Assembly (NCBI RefSeq): GCF_900101855.1
Contig: NZ_FMVC01000008.1
Coordinates: 198,285-261,565, forward strand
Length of the DNA: 63,281 nucleotides
Source of the DNA: Flavobacterium anhuiense
GTDB lineage: Bacteria; Bacteroidota; Bacteroidia; Flavobacteriales; Flavobacteriaceae
Direction of reading: 5' to 3'
Part shown: positions 8,860 through 18,309 of the stretch, one piece after another
How positions within the stretch are numbered: position 1 is the stretch's first letter
How the letters are laid out: the number at the start of each line of letters is the position of its first letter
The notes under the pieces: generated by a model
What the model was told of the DNA's origin: nothing
The model's database searches: none
Seen by the model: the letters and a program-made list of their open reading frames with translations, nothing else
Program-made: the position numbers and the translations under genes

Positions 8860-11800
8860 ATGATGAATAATAGAAACAATAAAGATAAGAATCCAGTAAA
8901 AAGATTTAATAAAATCTCTATTGGATTGGCTTCACCAGAATCTATCTTGAAAGAATCAAGAGGAGAGGTTTTAAAGCCAGAAACAATCAACTATAGAACT
9001 CACAAACCAGAGCGTGACGGACTTTTCTGCGAAAGAATCTTCGGACCAGTAAAAGATTTCGAATGTGCTTGTGGTAAGTATAAAAGAATTCGTTACAAAG
9101 GTATCATCTGTGACCGTTGTGGTGTTGAAGTTACTGAGAAGAAAGTACGTCGTGATAGAGTAGGACACATCAACCTTGTGGTGCCAATTGCTCACATCTG
9201 GTACTTCCGTTCTCTTCCAAACAAAATTGGTTATATCCTTGGTCTTCCATCTAAGAAATTAGATATGATCATTTACTACGAAAGATACGTAGTAATTCAG
9301 CCAGGTATTGCTAAAAATGCAGATGGAGAATCATTACAAAGATTAGATTTCTTAACTGAAGAAGAATACTTAAACATTTTAGATACTCTTCCGCAAGAAA
9401 ACCAATATTTAGACGATTTAGATCCTAATAAATTTGTTGCCAAAATGGGGGCAGAGTGTATTATGGATTTATTAGCTCGTATTGACCTAGATGCTTTATC
9501 TTATGAATTAAGACACAGCGCTAACAACGAGACTTCTAAACAAAGAAAAACTGAGGCTTTAAAAAGATTACAAGTTGTTGAATCTTTCCGTGAGTCTAAC
9601 GAAAACCGCGAAAACCGTCCAGAATGGATGATTATGAAAGTGGTTCCAGTTATCCCGCCAGAATTACGTCCGCTTGTGCCACTTGATGGAGGTCGTTTTG
9701 CAACTTCAGATTTGAACGACTTATACCGTCGTGTAATCATCCGTAACAACCGTTTGAAAAGATTAATGGAGATTAAAGCTCCAGAAGTTATCTTAAGAAA
9801 CGAGAAACGTATGTTGCAAGAATCTGTAGATTCATTATTCGATAACACTCGTAAAGCTTCTGCTGTTAAAACAGAATCTAACAGACCATTAAAATCATTA
9901 TCTGACTCATTAAAAGGTAAACAAGGACGTTTCCGTCAAAACCTTTTAGGAAAACGTGTGGATTATTCTGCTCGTTCGGTAATCGTCGTTGGTCCAGAGT
10001 TAAAATTATATGAGTGCGGATTGCCAAAAGATATGGCTTCTGAGTTGTACAAACCATTCGTTATCCGTAAATTGATCGAAAGAGGTATTGTAAAAACAGT
10101 AAAATCTGCTAAGAAAATCATTGACAAAAAAGAGCCTGTAGTTTGGGATATCCTTGAAAATGTAATTAAAGGACACCCAGTATTACTTAACCGTGCTCCT
10201 ACTTTGCACAGACTTGGTATTCAGGCATTCCAGCCAAAATTAATTGAAGGAAAAGCGATCCAGTTACACCCATTAGTATGTACGGCTTTCAACGCCGATT
10301 TCGATGGTGACCAGATGGCGGTTCACTTACCATTAGGACCAGAGGCTATTTTAGAGGCGCAATTGTTAATGTTGGCTTCTCACAATATCTTGAACCCTGC
10401 AAATGGTGCTCCAATTACTGTACCTTCTCAGGACATGGTCTTGGGTCTATACTATATGACCAAAGAACGTATTTCTACAGAAGATCACAAAATTATCGGT
10501 CAGGATTTAACTTTCTATTCTGCTGAAGAAGTAAACATTGCATTAAACGAAGGAAGATTAGAATTGAATGCTCGTGTAAAAATTAGAGCAAAAGATTTTA
10601 ATGAGAACGGAGAGTTAGTGTACAAAATCATCCAGACAACTGCGGGGCGTGTATTATTTAACGAAGTAGTACCAGAAGCAGCTGGATATATCAATGACGT
10701 ATTGACTAAGAAAAACCTTAGAGATATTATCGGACACATTTTAAGTGTGACTGATGTACCTACAACGGCAGCTTTCTTGGATAATATGAAAGATATGGGG
10801 TATAAATTCGCATTTAGAGGAGGTTTATCATTCTCTTTAGGTGATATTAGAATTCCAGAACAAAAAACGAAGTTAATTGCAGATGCTAGAGAGCAAGTTG
10901 AAGGTATCTCAACTAACTATAACATGGGTCTTATTACAAATAACGAGCGTTACAACCAAGTTATTGACGTATGGACTTCAGCAAATGCTCAGTTAACAGA
11001 GTTAGCAATGAAAAATATTAGAGAAGACCAGCAAGGTTTCAACTCTGTATATATGATGCTTGACTCTGGGGCGAGGGGTTCTAAGGAGCAGATTCGTCAG
11101 TTAACTGGTATGCGTGGTTTGATGGCTAAGCCTAAAAAATCTACTGCTGGTGGTGGTGAGATTATTGAAAACCCGATTCTTTCTAACTTTAAGGAAGGTC
11201 TTTCGATTCTTGAGTACTTCATTTCTACTCACGGTGCTCGTAAAGGTCTTGCGGATACGGCTCTTAAAACAGCCGATGCTGGTTACTTGACAAGAAGGCT
11301 TCATGACGTTTCTCAAGATGTTATTGTTAACATCGAGGATTGTGGAACTTTAAGAGGTGTTGAAGTTGCTGCCTTGAAGAAAAATGAGGAAATCGTTGAA
11401 TCTTTAGGTGAGAGAATCTTAGGACGTGTTGCATTACAAGACGTTATTAATCCTCTTACTAACGAGATCATGGTTAGATCTGGAGAGCAAATCACGGAAT
11501 CAATTGTTAAGACTATCGAAACGTCTCCAATTGAGAAAGTTGAAGTTAGATCTCCATTAACTTGTGAAGCTTTAAAAGGTATTTGTGCGAAATGTTACGG
11601 TAGAAACTTAGCTACTGGTAAGATGACACAAAGAGGTGAAGCTGTCGGAGTTATTGCAGCTCAGTCTATTGGAGAGCCAGGTACACAGTTGACACTTCGT
11701 ACGTTCCACGTTGGAGGGGTTGCTGGAGGTATCTCTGAAGAATCTAGTATTGTTACAAGATTCAACGGTAGACTTGAAATCGAAGATTTAAAAACAGTTA

Positions 11801-13167
11801 AAGGTGAAGATAGTGAAGGTAACGAAGTTGATATCGTTGTATCACGTTCTACTGAGTTGAAATTAATTGACGAAGGAACAGGAATTGTTTTAAATACACA
11901 TAACATTCCTTACGGATCTAGTATTTTTGTAAATGATGGAGATGTAGTTACTAAAGGAACTGTAATCTGTAAATGGGATCCATATAACGGTGTAATTGTT
12001 TCTGAGTTTACAGGTAAGATTGCTTACGAAGACTTAGAGCAAGGACAATCATACATGGTTGAAATCGATGAGCAGACTGGTTTCCAAGAAAAAGTAATTT
12101 CTGAGGCTAGAAACAAAAAATTAATCCCAACTTTATTAGTTTATGGTAAAGAAGGTGAATTGATTCGTTCATACAACTTACCAGTAGGTGCACACTTAAT
12201 GGTTGAGAATGGTGAGAAAATTAAAGCCGGTAAAGTATTAGTAAAAATCCCACGTCGTTCTTCTAAAGCAGGCGATATCACGGGAGGTTTACCAAGAATT
12301 ACTGAGCTTCTTGAGGCTCGTAACCCTTCAAACCCAGCAGTTGTATCTGAAATTGATGGTGTTGTATCATTCGGTAAAATTAAGAGAGGTAACCGTGAGA
12401 TCGTTATCGAGTCTAAATTTGGTGAGGTTAAAAAGTATCTAGTGAAACTTTCAAGCCAAATCTTAGTACAAGAAAATGACTTCGTAAGAGCGGGAGTTCC
12501 ATTGTCTGATGGTGCAATTACACCAGATGATATCTTAAGAATTCAAGGACCAGCTGCTGTTCAACAGTACTTGGTAAATGAAATTCAAGAGGTTTACCGT
12601 TTACAAGGGGTAAAAATCAATGACAAACACTTCGAGGTTGTAATTCGTCAAATGATGCGTAAAGTTAAAGTTGAAGATCCAGGAGATACTCTATTCTTAG
12701 AAGATCAATTGATCCACACTAAAGACTTTATCCTTCAAAATGATAAATTATACGGTATGAAAGTGGTTGAAGATGCTGGAGATTCTTCAGTATTAAAACC
12801 AGGTCAGATCATTACACCTCGTGAGTTACGTGATGAAAATTCATTATTGAAACGTACAGATAAAAATCTTGTTGTAGCAAGAGATGTAATTACTGCAACT
12901 GCAACGCCAGTTCTACAAGGTATTACAAGAGCTTCGTTACAAACTAAATCATTCATTTCTGCGGCTTCATTCCAGGAGACAACGAAAGTACTTAACGAAG
13001 CTGCAGTAGCTGGTAAAGTAGATGATCTAGAAGGATTAAAAGAAAACGTAATCGTTGGACACAGAATCCCTGCCGGAACAGGTATGAGAGAATACGATAA
13101 CACAATCGTAGGATCTAAAGATGATTACAATGAAATGATGGCTAATAAAGAAGAATACATTTATTAA
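8860..13167 (+). CDS. rpoC: DNA-directed RNA polymerase subunit beta'
   Basis: This is the beta' subunit, which carries the catalytic Mg. The protein is 1435 aa from ATG 8860 (a second ATG follows at once). The N-terminal zinc ribbon (CACGKY...CDRCGVEV), the catalytic loop NADFDGDQMAVH, the bridge helix/trigger loop region (GARGSKEQIRQLTGMRGLMAKP) and the second zinc site (CEALKGICAKCYGRN) are all present. It ends 10 bp before the DUF3467 gene, so they are co-transcribed. Confidence 0.98.
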   Translation: MMNNRNNKDKNPVKRFNKISIGLASPESILKESRGEVLKPETINYRTHKPERDGLFCERIFGPVKDFECACGKYKRIRYKGIICDRCGVEVTEKKVRRDRVGHINLVVPIAHIWYFRSLPNKIGYILGLPSKKLDMIIYYERYVVIQPGIAKNADGESLQRLDFLTEEEYLNILDTLPQENQYLDDLDPNKFVAKMGAECIMDLLARIDLDALSYELRHSANNETSKQRKTEALKRLQVVESFRESNENRENRPEWMIMKVVPVIPPELRPLVPLDGGRFATSDLNDLYRRVIIRNNRLKRLMEIKAPEVILRNEKRMLQESVDSLFDNTRKASAVKTESNRPLKSLSDSLKGKQGRFRQNLLGKRVDYSARSVIVVGPELKLYECGLPKDMASELYKPFVIRKLIERGIVKTVKSAKKIIDKKEPVVWDILENVIKGHPVLLNRAPTLHRLGIQAFQPKLIEGKAIQLHPLVCTAFNADFDGDQMAVHLPLGPEAILEAQLLMLASHNILNPANGAPITVPSQDMVLGLYYMTKERISTEDHKIIGQDLTFYSAEEVNIALNEGRLELNARVKIRAKDFNENGELVYKIIQTTAGRVLFNEVVPEAAGYINDVLTKKNLRDIIGHILSVTDVPTTAAFLDNMKDMGYKFAFRGGLSFSLGDIRIPEQKTKLIADAREQVEGISTNYNMGLITNNERYNQVIDVWTSANAQLTELAMKNIREDQQGFNSVYMMLDSGARGSKEQIRQLTGMRGLMAKPKKSTAGGGEIIENPILSNFKEGLSILEYFISTHGARKGLADTALKTADAGYLTRRLHDVSQDVIVNIEDCGTLRGVEVAALKKNEEIVESLGERILGRVALQDVINPLTNEIMVRSGEQITESIVKTIETSPIEKVEVRSPLTCEALKGICAKCYGRNLATGKMTQRGEAVGVIAAQSIGEPGTQLTLRTFHVGGVAGGISEESSIVTRFNGRLEIEDLKTVKGEDSEGNEVDIVVSRSTELKLIDEGTGIVLNTHNIPYGSSIFVNDGDVVTKGTVICKWDPYNGVIVSEFTGKIAYEDLEQGQSYMVEIDEQTGFQEKVISEARNKKLIPTLLVYGKEGELIRSYNLPVGAHLMVENGEKIKAGKVLVKIPRRSSKAGDITGGLPRITELLEARNPSNPAVVSEIDGVVSFGKIKRGNREIVIESKFGEVKKYLVKLSSQILVQENDFVRAGVPLSDGAITPDDILRIQGPAAVQQYLVNEIQEVYRLQGVKINDKHFEVVIRQMMRKVKVEDPGDTLFLEDQLIHTKDFILQNDKLYGMKVVEDAGDSSVLKPGQIITPRELRDENSLLKRTDKNLVVARDVITATATPVLQGITRASLQTKSFISAASFQETTKVLNEAAVAGKVDDLEGLKENVIVGHRIPAGTGMREYDNTIVGSKDDYNEMMANKEEYIY

Positions 13168-13177
13168 TTAGGAAACT

Positions 13178-13489
13178 ATGAGTAATCCGAAACAACAACA
13201 AGAGCAAATTAATATTGAGCTAGACGAAACTGTCGCAGAAGGAATTTATTCTAATCTTGCGATTATTAATCACTCATCATCTGAGTTTGTTTTAGATTTT
13301 GTGAGCATTATGCCAGGTATTCCTAAGGCCAAGGTAAAGTCAAGAATTGTCTTGACACCGCAACATGCTAAAAGATTATTGAGAGCTATAGGTGAAAACA
13401 TCCACAGATTTGAGGCCGCTCATGGCGAAATCAAAGAAACGGAACAAGCGCCAATTCCGCTTAATTTTGGTCCAGCTGGACAAGCATAA
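13178..13489 (+). CDS. DUF3467 family small protein
   Basis: The protein is 103 aa and I recognise it as DUF3467. It has the conserved core 'YSNLAIINHSSSEFVLDFVSIMPGIPKAKVKSRI' followed by 'LTPQHAKRLLRAIGENI'. The function is unknown. Placement 10 bp after rpoC is conserved in Bacteroidetes and suggests co-expression with RNA polymerase. There are no membrane segments and no signal peptide. A strong terminator follows directly, making this the last gene of the operon. Confidence 0.9.
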   Translation: MSNPKQQQEQINIELDETVAEGIYSNLAIINHSSSEFVLDFVSIMPGIPKAKVKSRIVLTPQHAKRLLRAIGENIHRFEAAHGEIKETEQAPIPLNFGPAGQA

Positions 13490-13494
13490 ATTTT

Positions 13495-13523
13495 AAAAGC
13501 CCCTTTTTTAAGGGGCTTTTTTT
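13495..13523 (+). terminator. rpoBC operon terminator
   Basis: A perfect 11-bp stem AAAAGCCCCTT/AAGGGGCTTTT (13495-13505, 13510-13520) with a TTTT loop and a run of T. This is a classic intrinsic terminator at the end of the secE-to-DUF3467 block. Confidence 0.92.
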
Positions 13524-13680
13524 ATGGTTAATGGATAAAAAGTGCAGTTCATCGGATTTAATTTATTTTAGTCGACTAAGTTTCTTCTCTAATCAATATT
13601 GTTTTAACTTTCTATAACCTAAAAAGATTGAATTTTGAAATATAATGACTTAGTAAAGGTTAATTTAATTCAAATTATAA

Positions 13681-13711
13681 AAAAGCGCTAATTTAATATT
13701 AGCGCTTTTTT
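13681..13711 (+). terminator. Orphan intrinsic terminator
   Basis: A perfect 13-bp stem (AAAAAGCGCTAAT and complement at 13699-13711) has a 5-nt loop and a T-tract. It lies 158 bp after the rpoBC terminator, with no open reading frame in between. It could end a small RNA or back up the previous terminator. An ACTAAGT/ACTTAGT pair (13575-13581 and about 13648) lies in the interval. Confidence 0.8.
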
Positions 13712-13807
13712 TATTCTGATTTTTTTTCTATTCTTCCCAACCTTTCGATGCAAAACGCACTCTATATAAGTAAATAGTATGTGAAAGATTTTAACTTAAA
13801 AAGATAC

Positions 13808-14548
13808 ATGATGAAAAAGAAATTCACCTTAGAAATAGCAAATCCTTGTTCTGAAAATTTTGATAAAATGATTCCAAATTCAGAGGGCTCATTTTGTAAT
13901 TCATGTATGAAGAATGTAATTGATTTGAGCAAGAAAACGAATTCAGAAGTTGCTAAATTCATTACTGAAAATAAAGATAAATCTATTTGTGCAAGGCTGA
14001 AAACAACACAGTTGGAAGAACAGTTTGAATACAATGAAACTTCTAAAATCAATACTTTGAAATATGCGGCAGTTGCTGCATCTGTATTATTGGCATCAAA
14101 TGTTTCAGCGCAAGAAAAAGAACCTGTTAAAACAGAAATAAACTGTCTGAAGCCCAACAATACTTATAAAGTAGGCAAAGTAGATTATAATCACGTTTCA
14201 AGTGCTGAAATTTCTATAATTATAAAAGGAAAATTGTTGGAATCAAAATCAAACAAACCTTTTAATAGAGAAATTTATCCTAATTTGATGCTTGCCGTTG
14301 ACGGTGCACAAAATCCGGTGAAAGTAAATCCTAAAACAGGTGAATTTTCTATAGCGGCCAAGGTTTTGAAGAATAGTAAAACACTAATGGTAACAATTAC
14401 GGCAAATGATTATTATTTGTCAAAAGAAATAGCCTTTGATGTACAGTCTGCTAAAAATAACGTTTTGATAAAAAATATAATTATTGGTTCTGATGAGCTT
14501 AACAAAATTTATATCGCGGGCGGATTAGGAATTAACTACACAAAATAA
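13808..14548 (+). CDS. Membrane-anchored protein with N-terminal Cys domain and carboxypeptidase-regulatory-like C-terminus
   Basis: The protein is 246 aa. The start at ATG 13808 (or 13811) is preferred to an upstream GTG at 13781. Residues 1-70 form a cytoplasmic-type Cys domain seen in many Bacteroidetes envelope proteins: 'ANPCSENFDKM' (C14), 'GSFCNSCMK' (C30, C33) and 'SICARL' (C61), a possible metal site. One membrane helix follows (about 84-100, ending NVSAQ). The rest is beta-rich and contains 'IIIKGKLLESKSNKPF', resembling a CarboxypepD_reg-like repeat. The function is unknown. It stands alone between two terminators. Confidence 0.65.
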   Translation: MMKKKFTLEIANPCSENFDKMIPNSEGSFCNSCMKNVIDLSKKTNSEVAKFITENKDKSICARLKTTQLEEQFEYNETSKINTLKYAAVAASVLLASNVSAQEKEPVKTEINCLKPNNTYKVGKVDYNHVSSAEISIIIKGKLLESKSNKPFNREIYPNLMLAVDGAQNPVKVNPKTGEFSIAAKVLKNSKTLMVTITANDYYLSKEIAFDVQSAKNNVLIKNIIIGSDELNKIYIAGGLGINYTK

Positions 14549-14582
14549 TCATCAAAATTACATATTGGGGAATGTAAATGAA

Positions 14583-14612
14583 AAAGGCTGTCTAAATAAA
14601 TTGACAGCCTTT
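14583..14612. terminator. Convergent (bidirectional) terminator
   Basis: The stem AAAGGCTGTC (14583-14592) and GACAGCCTTT (14603-14612) lies between the convergent ends of the Cys-domain protein and prfC. It can serve both strands. Confidence 0.8.
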
Positions 14613-14636
14613 CTTATATTTTTAATTTAAAGTAAA

Positions 14637-16229
14637 TTAATCAAACTCAGAGGTAAAGTATAATTTCACGGTTGGATATTTACTTTGCGTCATTTGAATA
14701 GTAAAATCAGAATCAGCTAAGAATACTAATTGTCCGTATTTATCATGAGCCAAGAATTTTTGTTTAATACGTTTAAACTCTTTAAATTCCTCATTTTTAG
14801 GGTCATCAGGTTTAACCCAGCAAGCTTTATGCACTGGGAAGTTTTCGTAAGTACATTTAGCTCCATATTCATGCTCTAAACGATATTGAATAACCTCATA
14901 TTGAAGCGCTCCAACCGTTCCGATAACTTTACGATTGTTCATTTCTAAAGTAAACAACTGAGCAACTCCTTCATCCATTAATTGGTCAACTCCTTTTTCC
15001 AATTGTTTCGCTTTCATTGGATCAGCATTATTGATGTATCTAAAATGCTCAGGAGAGAAACTCGGAATACCTTTAAAACTCATGATTTCGCCTTCAGTTA
15101 AAGTATCACCAATTTTAAAGTTTCCAGTATCGTGTAAACCCACAATATCACCAGGATAAGAAATATCTACAATTTCTTTTTTCTCAGCAAAGAATGCATT
15201 TGGACTAGAAAATTTTAGATTTTTCTTTTGGCGAACGTGGTAGTAAGGTTTATTTCTTTCGAAAGTTCCAGAAACGATTTTGATAAATGCTAAACGGTCA
15301 CGGTGTTTTGGATCCATGTTAGCGTGGATTTTGAAAACAAATCCAGTCATCTTCTCTTCTGTGGGTTCAACTGTACGAGTTTCAGAATCTTTTGCTCTTG
15401 GAGAAGGAGCAATTGTAATGAAACAGTCTAATAGTTCGCGAACTCCAAAGTTATTCAAAGCAGAACCAAAGAACACTGGCTGAATTTTTCCATCTAAATA
15501 ATCTTGGCGTTCAAATTTTGGGTAAACCTCGTCAATCAATTCTAATTCTTCTCGAAGCTTATTAGCAGCTTTTTCTCCCACAATTTTATCCAATTCAGGA
15601 TTGTTCTGTACATCAGAAAAAGCAATTGTTTCTTCGATATTTTTACGGCTATCTCCGCTGAAAAGGTTAATGTTTTCTTCCCATAAATTATAAATTCCTT
15701 GGAAATCATAACCCATTCCGATTGGGAAACTTAAAGGTGTTACTTTCAATCCTAATTTTTGTTCAACCTCATCCATTAGATCGAAAGCATCTTTACCTTC
15801 ACGGTCTAATTTATTGATGAAAACAATCATTGGAATGTTACGCATTCTACAAACAGCAACCAGTTTTTCTGTTTGCTCCTCAACCCCTTTTGCAACGTCA
15901 ATTACAACAATTACACTATCAACAGCGGTTAAAGTTCTAAAGGTGTCTTCTGCAAAATCCTTGTGTCCGGGAGTATCAAGGATATTGATTTTTTTATCTT
16001 TATAATTAAAAGCAAGCACAGAAGTCGAAACCGAGATACCTCTCTGACGCTCGATTTCCATAAAGTCACTCGTTGCTCCTTTTTTAATTTTGTTATTTTT
16101 TACCGCTCCAGCTTCCTGAATAGCACCTCCAAACAACAGTAATTTTTCAGTTAAAGTTGTTTTACCGGCATCAGGGTGCGAGATAATTCCAAATGTTCTT
16201 CTGCGTTGTATTTCTTTTAAAAAGCTCAT
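14637..16229 (-). CDS. prfC: Peptide chain release factor 3
   Basis: RF3 is a GTPase that recycles RF1/RF2 after peptide release. The protein is 530 aa, the normal length. The G-domain motifs are present: SHPDAGKTTLTE (P-loop), RQRGISVSTS, ILDTPGHKDFAEDT and INKLDREGKD. Translation-factor domains and the RF3-specific C-terminal domain follow (VGALQYEVIQYRLEHEYG). It is monocistronic with its own promoter candidate (16249-16256) and a shared convergent terminator. Confidence 0.96.
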   Translation of the reverse strand: MSFLKEIQRRRTFGIISHPDAGKTTLTEKLLLFGGAIQEAGAVKNNKIKKGATSDFMEIERQRGISVSTSVLAFNYKDKKINILDTPGHKDFAEDTFRTLTAVDSVIVVIDVAKGVEEQTEKLVAVCRMRNIPMIVFINKLDREGKDAFDLMDEVEQKLGLKVTPLSFPIGMGYDFQGIYNLWEENINLFSGDSRKNIEETIAFSDVQNNPELDKIVGEKAANKLREELELIDEVYPKFERQDYLDGKIQPVFFGSALNNFGVRELLDCFITIAPSPRAKDSETRTVEPTEEKMTGFVFKIHANMDPKHRDRLAFIKIVSGTFERNKPYYHVRQKKNLKFSSPNAFFAEKKEIVDISYPGDIVGLHDTGNFKIGDTLTEGEIMSFKGIPSFSPEHFRYINNADPMKAKQLEKGVDQLMDEGVAQLFTLEMNNRKVIGTVGALQYEVIQYRLEHEYGAKCTYENFPVHKACWVKPDDPKNEEFKEFKRIKQKFLAHDKYGQLVFLADSDFTIQMTQSKYPTVKLYFTSEFD

Positions 16230-16248
16230 ATTTCGTATAAATAGGTTG

Positions 16249-16256
16249 CAAAAGTA
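16249..16256 (-). promoter_or_regulatory. Candidate prfC -7 box
   Basis: On the minus strand this reads TACTTTTG, an exact match to the Bacteroidetes -7 consensus TAnnTTTG, placed 20 bp before the prfC start codon. No clear -33 TTG is found at the right spacing. Confidence 0.5.
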
Positions 16257-16329
16257 CTATTAAATACGGCTTTATGAAAATATTCAGTTCGTAAATTTGG
16301 AAGTCTTTATTATTAGAAGGTTTTTTTAG

Positions 16330-16359
16330 AAAAAAATAAGGCTGTTTTGCAACAGCCTT
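16330..16359 (-). terminator. Alpha-amylase terminator
   Basis: The stem AAGGCTGTT/AACAGCCTT (16338-16346, 16351-16359) has a 4-nt loop. Reading the minus strand, the hairpin is followed by A then a T run (16336-16331), placed just after the amylase stop. Confidence 0.85.
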
Positions 16360-16375
16360 AAATAGTCATTTTAAA

Positions 16376-17818
16376 TTACTGATTAATTGACCAAATTGAA
16401 TATCCTTTTGGAGGACATTGTATTTTTACCCATTTATCGGCTTGAGTTGTCGGATACCAAGATGAGTTTCCTGTGAAATCTTTAATTTGAGTATTAGCCC
16501 AATTCGTCTGAATCCATCTTTCTTGCCAAACATCTGAGTTGTTGATATAAACTACCAATCCTGGATTTCCGTTGTACCCGTTTCTTCTTGCCACATATTC
16601 GTCATTATCAGAATATAAGATAGAAGTTGTTCCAGTTGCTTTATTGTTATGAATCCAAATCAGATTATTCAGTTTGTTTTTGTCCAGCCATTCTTCATAA
16701 TCTCTATAGAAAATGGTTGGATAACCTTCGTGAGTCAATATATAAGAGTAAGCTAACATTTTGCTCCAGATTTCATCGGTATCATGATTGGTTACAAAAG
16801 TTACTGCTTTGTACGGATTACGTTTCCACATCATATCATCATTCAAAAGTGCAAGATTGTTTCCGTCAAAAGCATCGTTCATTTTATAGTAGCATGCGAA
16901 ATCAAAAACAGAACTGTTTGCGTTATTAGCCCACCATTCAAGCGTATTTACGTTAGAGTCCCAATATTCTCCAACAGAGAACCCGCCTACGTTGGCATTC
17001 CAAGCATTTACAACCCATGGGCCAAATCCTTTTACATAGTCAAATCTCCAGCCGTCAAACTTCATAGTGTTTTTATAATATTTCCCAACTCCATCTGTTC
17101 TTAACCACAGCCAGTCTTTTACATTTTGAGCGGCATGGCATAAATCAGGGAATCCACCAAAGGAACCTTCGTCATTATTTCCGAAGCTGTTTTTGTAAAA
17201 ATCATTATAAGTTCGTTTGAATTTTCCAGAGGCGATTCCAGTAAAATTAGTCCATGTATTTGTACCAGTAAACGGATTTGCTTCAGATTGTCCGCCGCTG
17301 TTATGATTGATAACGATATCTGCATAAACTTTGATGTTTTCGTTGTGAGCAGCTGTAATTAAATTTACTAATTCAGTTTTTGATCCAAATCTGGTTTCGA
17401 TACTTCCGTTCTGATTGTAATCTCCAAAATCAAAGTAATCTGTTGGATCATATCCCATGGAAAATGCTCCGTTTTGTGCTTTTGAAGCAGGCGGAAGCCA
17501 AATAGAACCAATTCCGGCATTGCCCCAAGCCGTTACCTTGCTGCTTACGGTATTCCACCAAGTTCCCCCAGAAGGGACGTCCCAGTAGAAAGCTTGCATC
17601 ATAACACCTCCACCTGGATTATCAACATATTTTCCTGTTGAAGAAGAATTGGAAGTTCCTGTGCTAAAAGGTTTTCCGTCATGATGTGTAACATCAATAA
17701 TTTTAAATTTCTGACTCTCAGCTTTTGAGTCAGATTCGTTCATTTCGTTCTGTGAACACGAATACAGCAGTCCAGTAAATGCCGTAATAAGGCATAATTT
17801 TAAAATAGGTTTTTTCAT
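16376..17818 (-). CDS. Secreted alpha-amylase lipoprotein, GH13_7-like
   Basis: The enzyme hydrolyses alpha-1,4 bonds of starch or glycogen. The protein is 480 aa with a lipoprotein signal peptide (lipobox LLYSC, lipidated Cys21) and so is predicted to be membrane-anchored. The GH13 barrel is complete: ADIVINHNSG, GWRFDYVKGF (nucleophile Asp260), VGEYWDSN (acid/base Glu284) and FVTNHDTD (Asp346). The segments 'GVMMQAFYWDVPSGG', 'YSMGYDP'-like 'FSMGYDPTDYFDFGDY' and 'PTIFYRDYEEWL' closely resemble the Pyrococcus/Thermococcus type (subfamily 7). It stands alone: no sus genes or transporters are nearby. An imperfect LacI-type site lies about 160 bp upstream. Confidence 0.93.
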   Translation of the reverse strand: MKKPILKLCLITAFTGLLYSCSQNEMNESDSKAESQKFKIIDVTHHDGKPFSTGTSNSSSTGKYVDNPGGGVMMQAFYWDVPSGGTWWNTVSSKVTAWGNAGIGSIWLPPASKAQNGAFSMGYDPTDYFDFGDYNQNGSIETRFGSKTELVNLITAAHNENIKVYADIVINHNSGGQSEANPFTGTNTWTNFTGIASGKFKRTYNDFYKNSFGNNDEGSFGGFPDLCHAAQNVKDWLWLRTDGVGKYYKNTMKFDGWRFDYVKGFGPWVVNAWNANVGGFSVGEYWDSNVNTLEWWANNANSSVFDFACYYKMNDAFDGNNLALLNDDMMWKRNPYKAVTFVTNHDTDEIWSKMLAYSYILTHEGYPTIFYRDYEEWLDKNKLNNLIWIHNNKATGTTSILYSDNDEYVARRNGYNGNPGLVVYINNSDVWQERWIQTNWANTQIKDFTGNSSWYPTTQADKWVKIQCPPKGYSIWSINQ

Positions 17819-18309
17819 AATAGATGTGGTTAAGTTAAATAGTAAGTTTTGTAATTGTCAAAATTTGAGCTTAAAAAAGCAGATATTGCTATTTTTTGAT
17901 ACCCTAAAATGATAATTACGCATCTAAAGTAATTTTTTTTTGATTTAATTTTAATTTGTAAGAAAAATGTTTGCCACGAAAACGTTGTAGTGTTGAGAAC
18001 TTTTTCTAGGGACTACAATTTAGGGGGGTATTGATCAATAAAAATCAATTTTTAAAATCAAATCATAAAAAATTGTGTTTCATAGAATTAGAAAAATAGA
18101 AATGTACATGTCTGTATGCTGATGTAGAACTATCCTATAATTTTTTGTTAATAGTATATCGGATAGTTGGATTATGTAATTGAATTGTTATTTTTGTTCG
18201 TTATAAGTTACGAAAGAACTATACTTGAATTATTTATGTTAATGATCAACATCAATAATTTCTGAGGGAACATCTAATATAGACTTACATTCAAATAAAA
18301 TTTAAAATA
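17819..18309. promoter_or_regulatory. 491-bp divergent control region, amylase/surA
   Basis: No open reading frame fits here. The visible elements are a LacI-like imperfect palindrome around a central AACGTT (17976-17990, CGAAAACGTTGTAG) on the amylase side, and a hairpin AACTATCCTATA (18128-18139) / TATCGGATAGTT (18157-18168), 11 of 12 paired. A GATCAATAAAAATC dyad lies near 18034, and the sequence is very AT-rich. Exact promoters were not found. The operator reading is inference. Confidence 0.4.

Noticed and set aside
16627..17104. Two + strand frames inside the alpha-amylase
   Set aside because: The amylase frame carries all catalytic motifs; the opposite frames have none.
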